Source: Piezodorus guildinii
Taxonomy: Eukaryota; Arthropoda; Insecta; Hemiptera; Pentatomidae
Assembly: GCA_023052935.1 (NCBI GenBank)
Contig: CM041295.1
Location: forward strand, 108,130,711-108,194,710
Reading direction: 5' to 3'
Length of the DNA: 64,000 bases
This document shows, piece by piece, positions 42,739-54,179 of this stretch. Each line of letters opens with the position of its first letter. Within the stretch, counting starts at the first letter, position 1. The position numbers and the translations under genes are program-made. Below the pieces are notes generated by a model. The model searched no databases and had not been told where the DNA came from. It saw nothing but the letters and a program-made list of their open reading frames with translations.

Positions 42739-43044
42739 ATAATAATATTAATATTATATATAATCAGGTAACGATCTTATTTCAGAAAATGTACAACCAT
42801 ATCAATTTTTTTAGTTCATTAATAGTCAACAGTTTTAGCCTAAACTCATAAAATATTAATCCCTTGCATGTTTGTCTAATTATGTGTCTACTTATTTTAG
42901 ATTAGATTATTTTAGTGTCAGACTATTTTCCTCTAAGATTTGACAAATATACTACTCGCGCCTTTCCAACTTTGTGAAGTTATTTTTTTTATAATCTTGG
43001 TAAATTATTTTAATATATGTGTTTGATATTTAGAATTTCTGACT
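42346..43044. other. AT-rich spacer with (AT)n
   Basis: (AT)n of about 50 bases at 42684-42735 followed by AATAATAAT. No gene seen. Confidence 0.55.
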
Positions 43045-43740
43045 CCACCAAATTACCTTTACCCTTCTCGTAAACCTATGGCATCCTGCCATACAGTGAG
43101 TGCCGTTTAATAATATTCCGCTTGTCCCGATTGAACAGATTCGCTATCTAGGATTCCTACTTGACAAACGTCTAACTTGCAAACCGCACACAATACTGAA
43201 TCGACAAGAAACTGCCCGCCGCTTTCGCTTACTTCAACGCTCTAACCTTCCACTTAACTACAAAAGACTCATCTATATCAGCATCATAAGGCATATCTGG
43301 ACATACGGAGTCGAGCTTTGGGGCTCTACTAAACCATCAAATTCTTCCCGTTTTTAATCGTTACAATCCAAAATCCTTCGAAAGATCCTCAATGCTCCTT
43401 ACTTTGTCACCAACAAACTCATCCATAAAGACCTTAATGTTCCATATGTTGCTGATTTGGCTCGTGCGAGGTATCAATCCTTCCATGAGACAAACCCCAC
43501 ATTCCACTTAAACCCACTAGTACCAGCCTTGCTTCCTCTTCCATTCCTGACAATCCTCCGAGGCGTTTGAAAAAGAAGATGGCCTCGAGACCTTCTAGTT
43601 TAGATTACCTAGTGGATTGCTGCCAATGGGCATATTATCTTCATGTATTTTCATGTGTATTATCTATATATGTATTATCCGCTAATTTACTTGATGTATT
43701 AACTAACCAGTTGTAAATTTCAATAGATAAATTAAGTTGA
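43045..43740 (+). pseudogene. Jockey-clade LINE, C-terminal part and 3' UTR
   Basis: Translation contains VPIEQIRYLGFLLDKRLTCK, then RQETARRFRLLQRSNLPLNY (a five-residue deletion compared with the 62-kb copy), a RHIWTYGVELWGSTKPSNSS box, a stop, then QSKILRKILNAPYFVTNKLI. The 3' end reads TTGATGTATTAAC and AGTTGTAAATTTCAATAGAT, the family 3' terminus. Confidence 0.82.
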
Positions 43741-44874
43741 ATGTTGAATTAACTGACTTGAATCTATAATTATAGGGTGCGTTGACTAAATAATATTTAA
43801 GGAGTTCAAAATAGATATTCTCAAATTATTGATTTTTTTTCTCAATATCTGGAGTGAGCAGAGTGCGTGGATATATAAGCATTAAGAATTTGATTTCAGT
43901 AGAGTGACGACTTAAGCTGGAAAGTAGCCATCAGGAGTTGGGTTTTCTTTTGTTCTGGCGTTAATAAAATGCTCAGCTATAATTTGCAGTTATCATTATT
44001 ACAAGCCATGAACACGTTAGTTAAAGGGTTTCCTAACAGAGGTAGTCGTTTGAATATTCCTTGCTGATATTTGATAGTTTTTTTTTTGTTGTTTTTTTTG
44101 TGATGATGATCTATGGTAATTTTATCCTTACGAAGTACTGAGAGTGTGAAAAACAAAATTGAAAATTCCTTAAATGCTAGAGCATTTTTAAAATTAAAGA
44201 CATTGTAGTTCTTGCCAAAACTTACTGTGCAAGCTCCAACATAAATATATCAACCATTGATATTAGACTATAGTCAACTTTAACGATGCGTTTTAAGTAC
44301 AACAACGTAAATGGTAAAGCATATAGGTCATTTATCATAGTATGGCAGTTAAATATTGTTGGATGTTAGTTCTGTAGATTTTTCCGTTTGTATAATATAA
44401 AAAATTGATGTTTCCCAATTCCTATATCCCTTAAATGGTTTATACTCTATTTTTTCATTATAGCATCTGAGACCCATTAAAGTAACTGTATCTAGAAATT
44501 TATTTGCTTGTCAAATTTGATACACTCCAAAAACAAATATAGAATTTTAAATTTTCGAAGAACGTTCAGTGTAGCACTATCAAAGCGGGATTAAATAGCA
44601 CTTGTTAAAAGCTTTCAAGGGAAGCCGATACAAATAGAAGAAGTAGGACTTGCCTTGATTTAGGAAACAGGCTAAAGCAATTGCTTCACCTTCTTCTCTT
44701 TCGAGCTAAGTTTTGATCAAATTTTATACTTTTTTTTTTTACTTAACTTTATTTTCTATTTTTGGACAGTAATGTGCTTGTCTATTGCAATATAATATTG
44801 CAAAACTGATTGTAAGACTAACAATACATATTAAATATTATAGTAAAATATAATTATAATTATACATACATATG

Positions 44875-44879
<5 letters not shown>
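43741..44879. other. spacer, nothing recognised
   Basis: Non-repetitive AT-rich sequence without ORFs of note. T-rich tracts at 44071-44099 and 44731-44740. Confidence 0.45.

Positions 44880-44940
<61 letters not shown>
44877..44940. repeat. (AT)n microsatellite
   Basis: About 60 bases of uninterrupted AT repeat. Confidence 0.9.
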
Positions 44941-44942
<2 letters not shown>

Positions 44943-45105
44943 TTATATATTTGCATAGTGATTTCGTTTTTTTTTACACAAAAACCCCTACCCTACCCTA
45001 TCTATACGAACATTATGAATATAATAATATTATATATATAAACAATATTATTAATGTAACGTTTCGAGAATTTATTGTTCTCATAATCATGCCCTTAACA
45101 TTGGA

Positions 45106-45385
45106 ATAACATTAATATTTTTATACAATAATTAATATATGATGTTATTGTAAGAGATACAGAAAATAATGCATTGAACAATGAATAGACATACAGCTGT
45201 TAAATAGATATTTCAAATAGAATTCACAATATATTATTATTAATATATTATTAGAAACTTACAATTTTAGATAAAATAGTGTCTTACATAGACATATGTG
45301 TATACTAATACTCAGCATGTATTCTGTTCTGTATCTCTTACAATAACATCATATATTAATTATTGTATAAAAATATTAATGTTAT
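45106..45385. repeat. hairpin element with perfect 59-bp inverted repeats
   Basis: 45106-45164 (starts ATAACATTAATATTTTTATA) is the exact complement of 45327-45385, with 162 bases between. The spacer has a smaller palindrome (ATATATTATTATTAATATAT). A MITE is the likely reading; no convincing target duplication is visible. Confidence 0.85.
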
Positions 45386-46190
45386 ATTTTTTGTATATTG
45401 AGGTCTTTATTTATTATGGTGTTGATGACGAAATAAAGAGCAGTTAGGATTTTTCAGGGAATAAATAAATTAAGAACCATTTCATATTATATTCCGAATA
45501 TTTTTTTTAATTTATTTTTTCTCTCCAATATCTCATCTCATGTCGCGTTTTCTTCTGTCTTGCTTGAGCAACAAGTGAAAGATCCCATCTTTCTGTTTCA
45601 AAGCTGTAATAAATACATTATCTTACATAGCACTGAAATAACTTTGATAAAGTTCTTCAATGCCTTATTGAATAGTTTTCGTGTTAACACACGGTTACAC
45701 AAGTTGCAGATTAGTTAGTTGACGTGAATAATTACACGGCCTGTTAGGCGTGTAAGATGGTATGTTGCATTATTCACCGGGTTTAGGCAGTACATAGGAA
45801 CTGATGTAGCCCCATGTAAGTTAGCAACAGTTGCTACATGATCCTTGTAGTCGGCTAAGAAAGGGGCTCCTTGCCTAATTATCTCTAACATGTTAGGCTC
45901 AGGATCCTTATTTTTATATTATGTTATGAAATTAATCATATCCATTATTATCATTGATAGCAGTGACTATTCGTCAAGAAAAGATTGAAATAATAAACGC
46001 ATGGTATGGCTTTTATAGGTTTTCATTGGAAGACATGTGCTCCTCCTAAAAAAAAACAAAAAAAAAAAACGAAAATTGGTGCTTTTTATACATGATTTTA
46101 AAAACGGAAGTTTAACAATTAATAAGTTAATGATTAACTAATTAGATACTTGGAAGAGTAACAAAGTAACGGAAATTAGGTTTTCTTTGT
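45386..46190. other. spacer with a higher-GC patch
   Basis: 45690-45920 is less AT-rich (ACACGGCCTGTTAGGCGTGT, GGGCTCCTTGCCTAATTATC) and matches no repeat in the window. Unassigned. Confidence 0.35.
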
Positions 46191-46265
46191 CTGTTAGTTA
46201 TTCATTGTATAACGTGTGCACAACCCACGACTTTCCCTTATCTTCATTGATAAAATCAATATAAG
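46190..46265 (-). repeat. R880 right-end fragment
   Basis: GTGCACAACCCACGACTTTC then CCTTATCTTCATTGATAAAA: the last ~60 bases of R880 in minus orientation. Confidence 0.5.
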
Positions 46266-46337
46266 CACTTTTAAATGAAATTTCAGTAGAATTAAGTTTG
46301 ATTAGAGAAATTTATTTAATATTAATAACTACATTAA

Positions 46338-46590
46338 AAGGGAAACCCTTGGCTGTGTGGCTAGCTCGCTAATCAAAGGTTTTGAGTTCGAATCCCAGTC
46401 CCTGGAGGACTTTTTTGTAGCATGTAATTAGATGAGAGTTCACTCATAATCTCCCCCAGGTATGTAAGATTCTTCAGCCAATTGGTGGCTACTCACAAAA
46501 ATAAGCGTAGGGAGTGATAACTCTACCCTATAAAAAATCATCTAGAATCGCGGTGTGAAATCTTAGGAAGCCAAGCCAAAAAAAAATCAT
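46338..46590 (+). repeat. tRNA-derived SINE, family S1, copy c
   Basis: Plus strand: GGGAAACCCTTGGCTGTGTG (A box), TTTTGAGTTCGAATCCCAGT (B box), then GAGAGTTCACTCATAATCTC and CCCCCAGGTATGTAAGATTC, as in S1 copies read in sense. The 3' tail is replaced by an A-rich run. Confidence 0.8.
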
Positions 46591-46631
46591 AATAAATAAA
46601 TAAAAAAAAAAAAATATATGTATATAGAGGT

Positions 46632-46740
<109 letters not shown>

Positions 46741-47079
46741 CTTTTCCTCCTATGGTAACCCCAAAGAAGGAGAGTTTATTGATTTTTTTTTATATACATG
46801 TTCCATGCCTGCTGTTAGGAACATTAAACGTAATCTATGTTACATTTACACAAATTATTTAGTTTACATTATTTTGATCTTAAATATATCGAAAGATAAC
46901 AAAATTAAATTAAAACTAACATTAATCGAAAACATACTAACAAAAGGAAATAGGTAAAAAATAATGTTAATTACACATTTCAAGATTTTTTCAAAATCAT
47001 AATAAAACCGCTAAATATATAAATACTAATAAAAATGAATTTAGCACAACAAGAAGTACAAAGACTGAAATGCCTTCCT

Positions 47080-47120
<41 letters not shown>

Positions 47121-47530
47121 TTATTTGATTTCAAGTCATTTGTACTCAGGACAAAGTTGGATAAAAATTATTCGAATAACGAATAATAGATATATAATTT
47201 ATTTGCTATTCGGTTACATTTCATCGGTTGACAGATCATCCGTTATTCGAACAAATCGAATAACGGACAACAAATAATTTAATTGTTCGTTAGTCGAATA
47301 GAATTTTATATATGAACAAATTAACTGTTATTCGAATAACGAACGAAAGATAAATTATTTTTTCGTTATTTAAAAGTTTCGAATAACATATAGTTTATTC
47401 GTTATCTATTATCTATAGATAAATTTTGCCAAACTCTGACTCAGGATACCCTAAAAAGTGCAATTCCGTTAAAAACTCGAACGCAAACATTTTCACGATC
47501 GCAATACTTTTTATTAATATACATTTCATA
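47080..47530 (-). repeat. R880 left-end part, split by a hAT-type MITE
   Basis: CACACACACA plus (TA)n (47081-47116), then CAAGTCATTTGTACTCAGG up to 47151. After the MITE it continues from 47439 with ACTCAGGATACCCTAAAAAG, AATTCCGTTAAAAACTCGAA and TTCACGATCGCAATACTTTT. Block order as in copy B. Confidence 0.75.
47152..47438. mobile_element. hAT-type MITE, 287 bp, with 8-bp target duplication
   Basis: Flanked by a perfect 8-bp repeat ACTCAGGA (47144-47151 and 47439-47446). Uninterrupted R880 copies have a single ACTCAGG at this site. Imperfect terminal repeats: CAAAGTTGGATAAAAATTAT at the left and, complemented from the right, CAGAGTTTGGCAAAATTTAT. Eight-base duplications and ends starting CA-AG are hAT hallmarks. 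The interior carries many direct and inverted TTCGAATAAC/GTTATTCGAA motifs. No transposase. Confidence 0.85.
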
Positions 47531-47574
47531 GATGTGATGTACAGTAAAAATAAATAAACATTCATGAAAAAAAA

Positions 47575-47895
47575 AAAAATCTGTACCACTACAACCCATG
47601 TAGGGTCTTGGGCTCAGTACATATAGAGATTCGTACTTTTTCTAGGCCAACGGCAGAGCAATGAGGTGATTAGGTCTTAATCATTCTCAGCCGCCAGGTT
47701 TTTCCCCAATTATTTTTAATAACTTTATAGAGGCTGAGTCTGCCCCGGGAGGGTCTCCATACCCTAGGATCGCCCCTCCCCCCCTCTCCCCCAACTGAAT
47801 TAACAGAATAAATAACATTCTGCCACAGCCGGGATTCGAACCCAGGACCTGGAGCACAGCAGACTAGCGCTCTATCCAGTAGACCATGCCGCTCT
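47575..47895 (-). repeat. tRNA-derived SINE, family S2, copy c (most complete)
   Basis: Minus strand: AAGAGCGGCATGGTCTACTG head with A-box-like GGTCTACTGG, B box GGGTTCGAATCCC, body GGAGACCCTCCCGGGGCAGA, GGCGGCTGAGAATGATTAAG, and 3' tail TGAGCCCAAGACCCTACATG plus GGTTGTAGTGG, then a T run on the plus strand at 47568-47578 as its poly(A). Confidence 0.85.
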
Positions 47896-48265
47896 TGAGA
47901 ATAACATTCATGAGATGGGTTTAATTTCAATATTTATACTACTAATTTAAAAAATTGATTTGAATAGGAAATAAATAAAAAATTGTGACTTATTCTAATG
48001 CTTGCGAAAAGCGCGGTCGGTTGCGCGGCGAGATAGGCGCTGACCCTGCAAAAGTTTGAGGATTCTTTTTGTTCCATTGTCCTCTTAGTAATTAAAAACA
48101 AGCCTCCATTTTCCGAGCGAATAAATCTCTCTTCATTGGATTCCGATCATAAATCTTTATGAATTGTGGGCAAGTTCTTTAGCGGTTTATTCATCGCATT
48201 TCATTTATATCAGGAGACGCCCGAATCCACGAAAGATATAAAATTGTTTCTTAACCATTTTTTAC
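47896..48265. other. single-copy-looking, higher-GC stretch
   Basis: 48000-48245 (CGAAAAGCGCGGTCGGTTGC ... GGAGACGCCCGAATCCACGA) is unlike the surrounding AT-rich repeats and has no copy in the window. No ORF. A candidate host non-coding element in the Dop1R2 neighbourhood, by composition only. Confidence 0.3.
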
Positions 48266-49155
48266 ATTCACTTACCTATATATGAAATATATAGTAAGGA
48301 AAAATATTGCGATTTATACATTTAAGAATTCCAGTTTTTAACAAAAATACACGTTTTGGGGTCCCTGAGTCCAAATAACCAAGTCCCGCAAAACGGTCTG
48401 TGTGTCCGTGTGTCTGTGCATGTGTCCATGTGTGTGTGTGTGTGTGGTGACTCTAGCGCAAAAACGAAAAGTCTTACGGAACTGAAATTTTATATTTAAG
48501 ACTACTCTACGCCCAAGATGTTACAGCAACTTTTTCACTAAAATCAGCTGACCGGAAGTCTTACTTTATCCCTTGCATTTAGCACCTTTTTACGATTTTC
48601 TCAAAAACAGCTCTAACGATTTTGATTATTACTCGCTATATCGATGTAAAATGTAATGAGCTTAAATATCACGTAGGTTTCGTTCTGATTGAAATAGTCT
48701 GACGTGGCCTAAATGCAGATATTTTAAATTTTCTTGCTCTAAAGTACCTTTAATTTTGTAAATTATATAAAAATAAGCATATCAACTTATTAACATAGAT
48801 AAGAAACGGCTAAATATATAAGTTGAACTAATTCGATATCCAACTAAAGGAGAAAACTGAAAACATATTTTTTTAATGCAATTTTTATTCCAGTGAACAA
48901 TGTGATGAAACAATCTAGTAATTGTCTTCGCGGACGCTCCAAGTAGTTTTAACACGGATGATGAAAAAAAAAAACTTACTGAATCTATAGATAATATTAT
49001 AACATATTATTTAATAAAAAAACATCTTTCTATAAAAACAAATGTAAATAATTCTTTAACAATTTATTTTCGTTTCTAAATTTGTTAAAAAAATCTTAAA
49101 TTGATATTAATTACAGAGGTAAGTGAAAGTTGTGTGTAGCGATTTTTTAATTTTT
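48266..49155 (+). repeat. R880 repeat, copy E
   Basis: Starts CATTCACTTACCTATATATG, GT-rich tract at 48400-48446, ends GAGGTAAGTGAAAGTTGTGT. Full length. Confidence 0.78.
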
Positions 49156-49279
49156 GCAGCAATGGTTTAAACTCTTTCTTTAAGGTCTAAGTTGATGTAC
49201 ACTGGACTACTATTCTCCAGGACACGTCTTTGGCAGGACAATATTAATGCTGTCATTTAAGCCGTGGGGTGATCATGTG

Positions 49280-49860
49280 GTCGCGAGACCCTCCTGGATT
49301 TAAAGATATTTACAGATGATTTGTGGCGAATTAAGGGACAATTTAAGGATTGGACTGATAGAGGCAATTGGATGGCTTAGTAGAGCCCCTAAGATCGATC
49401 CCAAACAGACCTTATAATGGTAGTATAAATAAGAATTTTGTAATAGATAAAAAGTTAAGAGCGGCAAGAGGGCAAATAACAGTACTCGGTATCAATGGCT
49501 AATCTCGTTGTAGAAGCATTCAACAAAACTTGGCAGTATGGAGTCATTGATAGTGGGCCTGTTCTGCATTAGATGATACCCTGACATATAGTCGTATGTT
49601 CTTGAGAAAGAATATTTGTTAGATGATTTAATAAGAAGTATCTTTTCAACGCCAATATTCATCAATGATAAGCACATTATGGGTGGGTGAAAAGTAACAT
49701 TTTTGAAAACTTCGTAGGGCACTCCCAACCATAATATAGGATATCCATAAATTGGGAAAGAACCAAGCGGCAGTGCGTGATCTAGGCTCAATTTCCTCCC
49801 TGCAGTGCCGTTGGAAATAATACAAATCCCTACGTGTTCTGAACCCAAAAACGTGCTTAG
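49280..49860 (-). pseudogene. Jockey-clade LINE relic
   Basis: Same block order as the 62-kb copy on base comparison: TTGGATGGCTTAGTAGAGCC, AATGGTAGTATAAATAAG, then a diverged region with a 118-codon minus frame (49848-49492) that has no clear RT motif. Old. Confidence 0.5.
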
Positions 49861-49944
49861 TTAATAGTTTAACATCAGATTATAACTTACCGAAGTTTAT
49901 CCGCAGTTTCTTACCAAAATTATCATTGTAGTGTTTTCAGTGTC

Positions 49945-50510
49945 TCTAGACGGTCATCTATCCCACCTCTATGATGAGTTAAAGTGGTTTGTTTGTTTAT
50001 TTATTTAACGTCACTTTATGCTACTATGGCTAATCGGACGATGCCACCCAGCTACAAGTGATCCCAAGAGCTAAAGTGGTTATCCACCCTCTGTCGGAAG
50101 GAATATTTCCTTAGATCGTATTTCTATCAGCCGCTCCAACCACTCTTTTACGACTACAGCGTCCTGCAAAGTGAATTCGCAATCCATTCCTAGAAAAAAT
50201 GATCTATCCGGATTTCCAACAACAAAAATATGAACGCTCCTTCATTGCCCGTTCAACTGCTTTCTAGAATACTCTCCCATCAAGCCCCCGCCATGCTTCT
50301 TCACAACCATTCAAATTAATTAATAAATGTGAGATGAAAGATGTCTACACTTTTTAACATCAGTTCATAATAATATATATTTATTATAACCATAATGAAT
50401 TTTAGTTTTTATTTAATGATCTTAGGACAGTTATAATTTTTATATTTTTCGTATATATATGTTATTCTTAATGGACGTTATTCCAGAAAAAAAAAATAAT
50501 TCGATTCCAT
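49945..50510 (+). pseudogene. CR1-like LINE, ORF2 C-terminus and 3' end
   Basis: Translation across the site gives GHLSHLYDELKWLSTLCRKE and YFLRSYFYQPLQPLF. This matches SHVSRRYTELNWLYPSFRRQ and YLLGVCLFRFFH in the 7.2-kb LINE. The 3' end (50462-50490) is TTATTCTTAATGGACGTTAT and TCCAGAAA, the degraded family stem-loop. Confidence 0.65.
49990..50067 (-). mobile_element. 78-bp LINE 3'-end insertion with 14-bp target duplication
   Basis: Flanked by GAGTTAAAGTGGTT (49976-49989) and GAGCTAAAGTGGTT (50068-50081). The insert on the minus strand ends GTTAAATAAATAAACAAA like a LINE 3' terminus. Removing it restores the frame of the surrounding CR1-like relic. Confidence 0.75.
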
Positions 50511-51785
50511 TTAATATCCTGTTTTTACCATTTTATGTTTTAAAAACGGAAGATTGTGAAAAGGGTTAATTAAAGCCGTTCATTATTCACGTTTGATTCC
50601 CAGCTAAAACAAATTAGTAATGTAGTGCTTGGGCGGCAAAAAGCAAGTGCTTTCCAGTTTAGCAAAGTGGGTGATCTATTATTTCAGGGACCGAGTGTGT
50701 GTTTACTAGCACTTAACTCTTGAGGCTGTAACATTCGGAGGCAAGCATCTGATGACGTACCTCATTTAGCCTCCCCGTGTAAGGCACTACAAATATCCTA
50801 AGGGCTCAGTCCCGACCCGGTTTAAATTCAATCTAGGCTGAATCGGAAACAAGCGTCAAGTTTATCAGTAAATTAGCATATTTGTTCACCGCTCAGAGAG
50901 ACTATTATATACTCCTCTTATAGAAGTCCGATCCGAGAAAGTCGACGGGTTCCATTATTCATTACCCTCGCACCTGTGTACCATCCGCGCAGAAAGCCTC
51001 CAATCTAAACTTACTCACACACCTAATCTAATCTTTCTCGGAGGAAACTTTTACAGCTTCCGCAACATAAGGTGTCAGAAATCGGTAACGTATTGGAGAA
51101 ATACCTTACTCCGATTCTTATCGAAAGTTATTAAGAGTATTTTTAATCTTTAGCAGTTCGAATCTCAAGACGAACGTTCAGAAAATAACATATATTATTA
51201 CTTAACTGAAAGAATGATAAATTTTTTCGTATATAGGAATGATATGTATAAAATTAAATTTTTTTTACTCGGTCCCTTTTGCGATATCCCACTTTAAATA
51301 TTGCTGAACTTTAAATAATGCTGTAACCCACTTTAAAAAAATATATATTAAAAATTGGGACTGTTTCGGTTGATGTACATTTTTAACGCTACATAGGCGA
51401 TGTGTTGAAAATACCAGAAATGTAGATAACACTCTCATCATTATTCTAGTTTTTGTTTTCTGAAATAAGAAAAATTACCAGTGTTATTAATTTTAAAAGA
51501 CAATTTTGTGAAAGAATTTTACCATCCGGAAACCAGCAGAGTCTCAGTCACAAAATGTATGTCACTTGTACTCACCATATAGATGCGTAATCTGTATTAG
51601 TTCCATAATTTTTCACTTAACCTCATTTGACTTATTTCCATTTAGAAATCTGGACAACTGGATTTTGCCCATGTTCGGAAATTCATATATAAAAAATTAT
51701 TACGTCCTTAACATTGAAGTTTTTTAGTAATTAAGCAAGTAGGATAATAACTAAGCTATTTAAGAAAAAAACCCATCAAAGATGA
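50511..51785. other. single-copy-looking stretch, higher GC at 50600-51080
   Basis: 50570-51080 has balanced composition, contains GATGACGTACCTCA (CRE-like TGACGT at 50752) and matches no repeat in the window. No ORF above background. Beyond 51080 the sequence becomes AT-rich. Candidate host non-coding element or an unrecognised unique element. Confidence 0.3.
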
Positions 51786-51789
51786 GTCT

Positions 51790-53012
51790 TTTCTCTTTTA
51801 TAAACATTTTAATAACCAAAATCCTGGTTTTTATATATTTTCCAAAAAAGTTAAACCACTTTTTTTTGTAATTAGGTAGCGTTTTGAGGACTGAAAATGT
51901 AAAAGATATCTTAATCGAACACCACAAAACTTACACTACTCAAGGCATACATTTCAAAAAACGTAGAATCCTATCGAATAAAGAATAAAAAAAATCCGGC
52001 GTACGCGACTTTTTTCCGAAACCATTGGACCGATTTTTTTTATACTAGAGCATCCAACGAAGACCTTAACACCTAGGCGTTGATATCAGAAGATAAGTTC
52101 TAAAATGGCGGATGATGAAATATGATTTAATTCAATAATTCAGTTATTTTTGTAATTAGAAAAAAAATTATTAGTGTTTTTTTAACCAAGTAACCAAGAA
52201 TAGTAATTAAAAAAAAAAAATTGAAATTTTACTTATAAATACGCCTTTAACTCAGTTATTTTTTAAGATAAAGAAAAAATTGCACTCATTTTAGGATCAG
52301 GACACCACGACGAATAAAACATTAAAAAAAAATATAATAAATAATAAAAGGAAAATAAATGATTTTTTTAAAGCCTATATATATATATTGGGTATATTTT
52401 TGGTTTTATAATGAACCTTTGCAATAGACCAACGAAAAAAAATCCTTTTCTGCGTTGTTCGCGGCTTTTCTCTGAAACTACTGGACCGACATTTTTAAAA
52501 CTTGCCAAAAAAATACTAACGCATCCAATGATGATTTTCATACCTAGATGTTGGTATCCACCGATTAATTTTAAAATTACGGCCGATTAAGTATGATTTA
52601 ATTTAATAACTCACTTATTTTTTAATATAGTAAATGAGTTTTTTAAATGAGAAACCGCTAATAATCATTAACAAAATTAAAATTTTACCCTTCATTTTGA
52701 AAAAAAATTGTAATCTGTTTTAGGAACAGGACACCGTGACGATTAAAATAAAAAAATGAAAGGGGGATGGGGAATATTATTTATATATATACTTTTGTTT
52801 ATTTATTTTATACAAAACGAAAAAAGAAACATTGAAATAAGTTTAAAAAAAAACAGAAATATGTTGTTTTGAAATTATTAGTGGTGATTTACTATTTTCC
52901 TTTGAATTATTTATTGCTTTTCATATTAGTTAATAGCCTATAAACAGTTATGCCCTAATATAATTATTTGGAAATAATAAACCATTGTGTAATAATTTAA
53001 AGCGTTTTCTTT
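51790..53012 (-). repeat. dispersed repeat R2, one copy with an internal tandem duplication
   Basis: Minus strand from 53012: TTAAATTATTACACAATGG and the rest of R2 in order. The middle block is present twice: 52440-52740 and 51960-52320 each have GGACCGA, a CATCCAA(C/T)GA block, CTAGG(C/A)(G/T)TTG(A/G)TATC and TATGATTTAATT. CAGGACACC(A/G)(C/T)GACGA recurs at 52300 and 52728, so the period is about 430 bases. Confidence 0.65.
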
Positions 53013-53034
53013 TTTATTGGTATCTGCAAACTTT

Positions 53035-53868
53035 TCTACTTTCACTTACTATATATAGTAAGGAAAGTATTGCGGTCGTGAAAATTTTCGAAATCCAGTT
53101 TTCAACGGAAATACACGTTTTAGGGTCCTCTGAGTCCAAATAACCTAATCCCGCAAAAAAGTCTGTGTGTGTCCGTGTGTGGTAACTCCCGGGCGGAAAT
53201 GGTAGGTCCTATGAAACCGAAATTTCATATTTAAGACAACTATACACCCGAAACGTTACAAAACCTTTTTCATCAAAATGAGCTTTCCAGGAGAGCCACT
53301 TTATACCATGCATTTTGCACCTTTTTTCGATTTTCTCGAAGACGGTTCAGACGATTTTGATTAAACTCGCTATATCGATGTAAAATGTAATAGGCTTTAA
53401 TATCATAAAAGATTCATTCTGATTGAAATAGTCTGACAGGGCTTAAATGCCGATATTTCAAAATTTCTTCCTCCAAAGCACCTTTAATTTTGTAGATAAT
53501 AAAAAAATAACAATATAATCCTGTTATCAATCATAAGAAACAGGTAAATATGTAAAAATAACAAAAGGAGAAGACTAAAAAAATATTTTTTAACTGCAAT
53601 TTTTTGTTTTTGAACATAAGAACAGAAAAAATATTATCTTATACACAAGCTTTTAAAAGTTAATAGAGAGTGATGAAAAGCCGATTAAACTAAGAGATTA
53701 TTTTAGATAATAATATAATAGATTTTTAAATAAAAATTCCGTTTAATTTATTCTTTAATGGTTTCACTCATTTGTATCTTATAATGTATTTGAACATTCT
53801 TTAATCGATTTAAAAAAAGGAGATAAGTGAAAGTCGTGTGTTGCTAGCACCAGATTTTTTTTAATGTT
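53035..53868 (+). repeat. R880 repeat, copy F
   Basis: Starts CTTTCACTTACTATATATAG, short GT run at 53162-53182, ends AGATAAGTGAAAGTCGTGTG and CTAGCACCAGATTTTT. Same 5' subtype as copies A and B. Confidence 0.78.
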
Positions 53869-54179
53869 TAAAAAAGGATATAGATTAACTAGTACACAAA
53901 TCATTACAATAAAAAAATGTTTAGTGGCAAAATTAATTAAATTTGGGCGATTTCAAATGAGTTTACCCGTACCTGAGTGTCAAAGAAATAACTGATGTTG
54001 CTTCCAAAGGTTTATTTAAAAGTGTTGATGCCTGATAAGACGCCGTCGCCGAGGTCATTGCCAACATTTACATATAATGATGGGCTGACGTGATTCTGAA
54101 TTCCTATCCAACGGCTCGGTTGGGGATATGACCTCATGCACATGAGCTAATATCCATAGCGAAGTAAATGTCATATTCG
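53869..54179. other. spacer between two opposed R880 copies
   Basis: About 300 bases with balanced composition at 53990-54150 and no recognised feature. Confidence 0.4.

Noticed and set aside
44982..45001. Telomere-like CCCTA repeats
   Set aside because: Only about three units, and the usual insect motif is TTAGG/CCTAA. Too short to mean anything.
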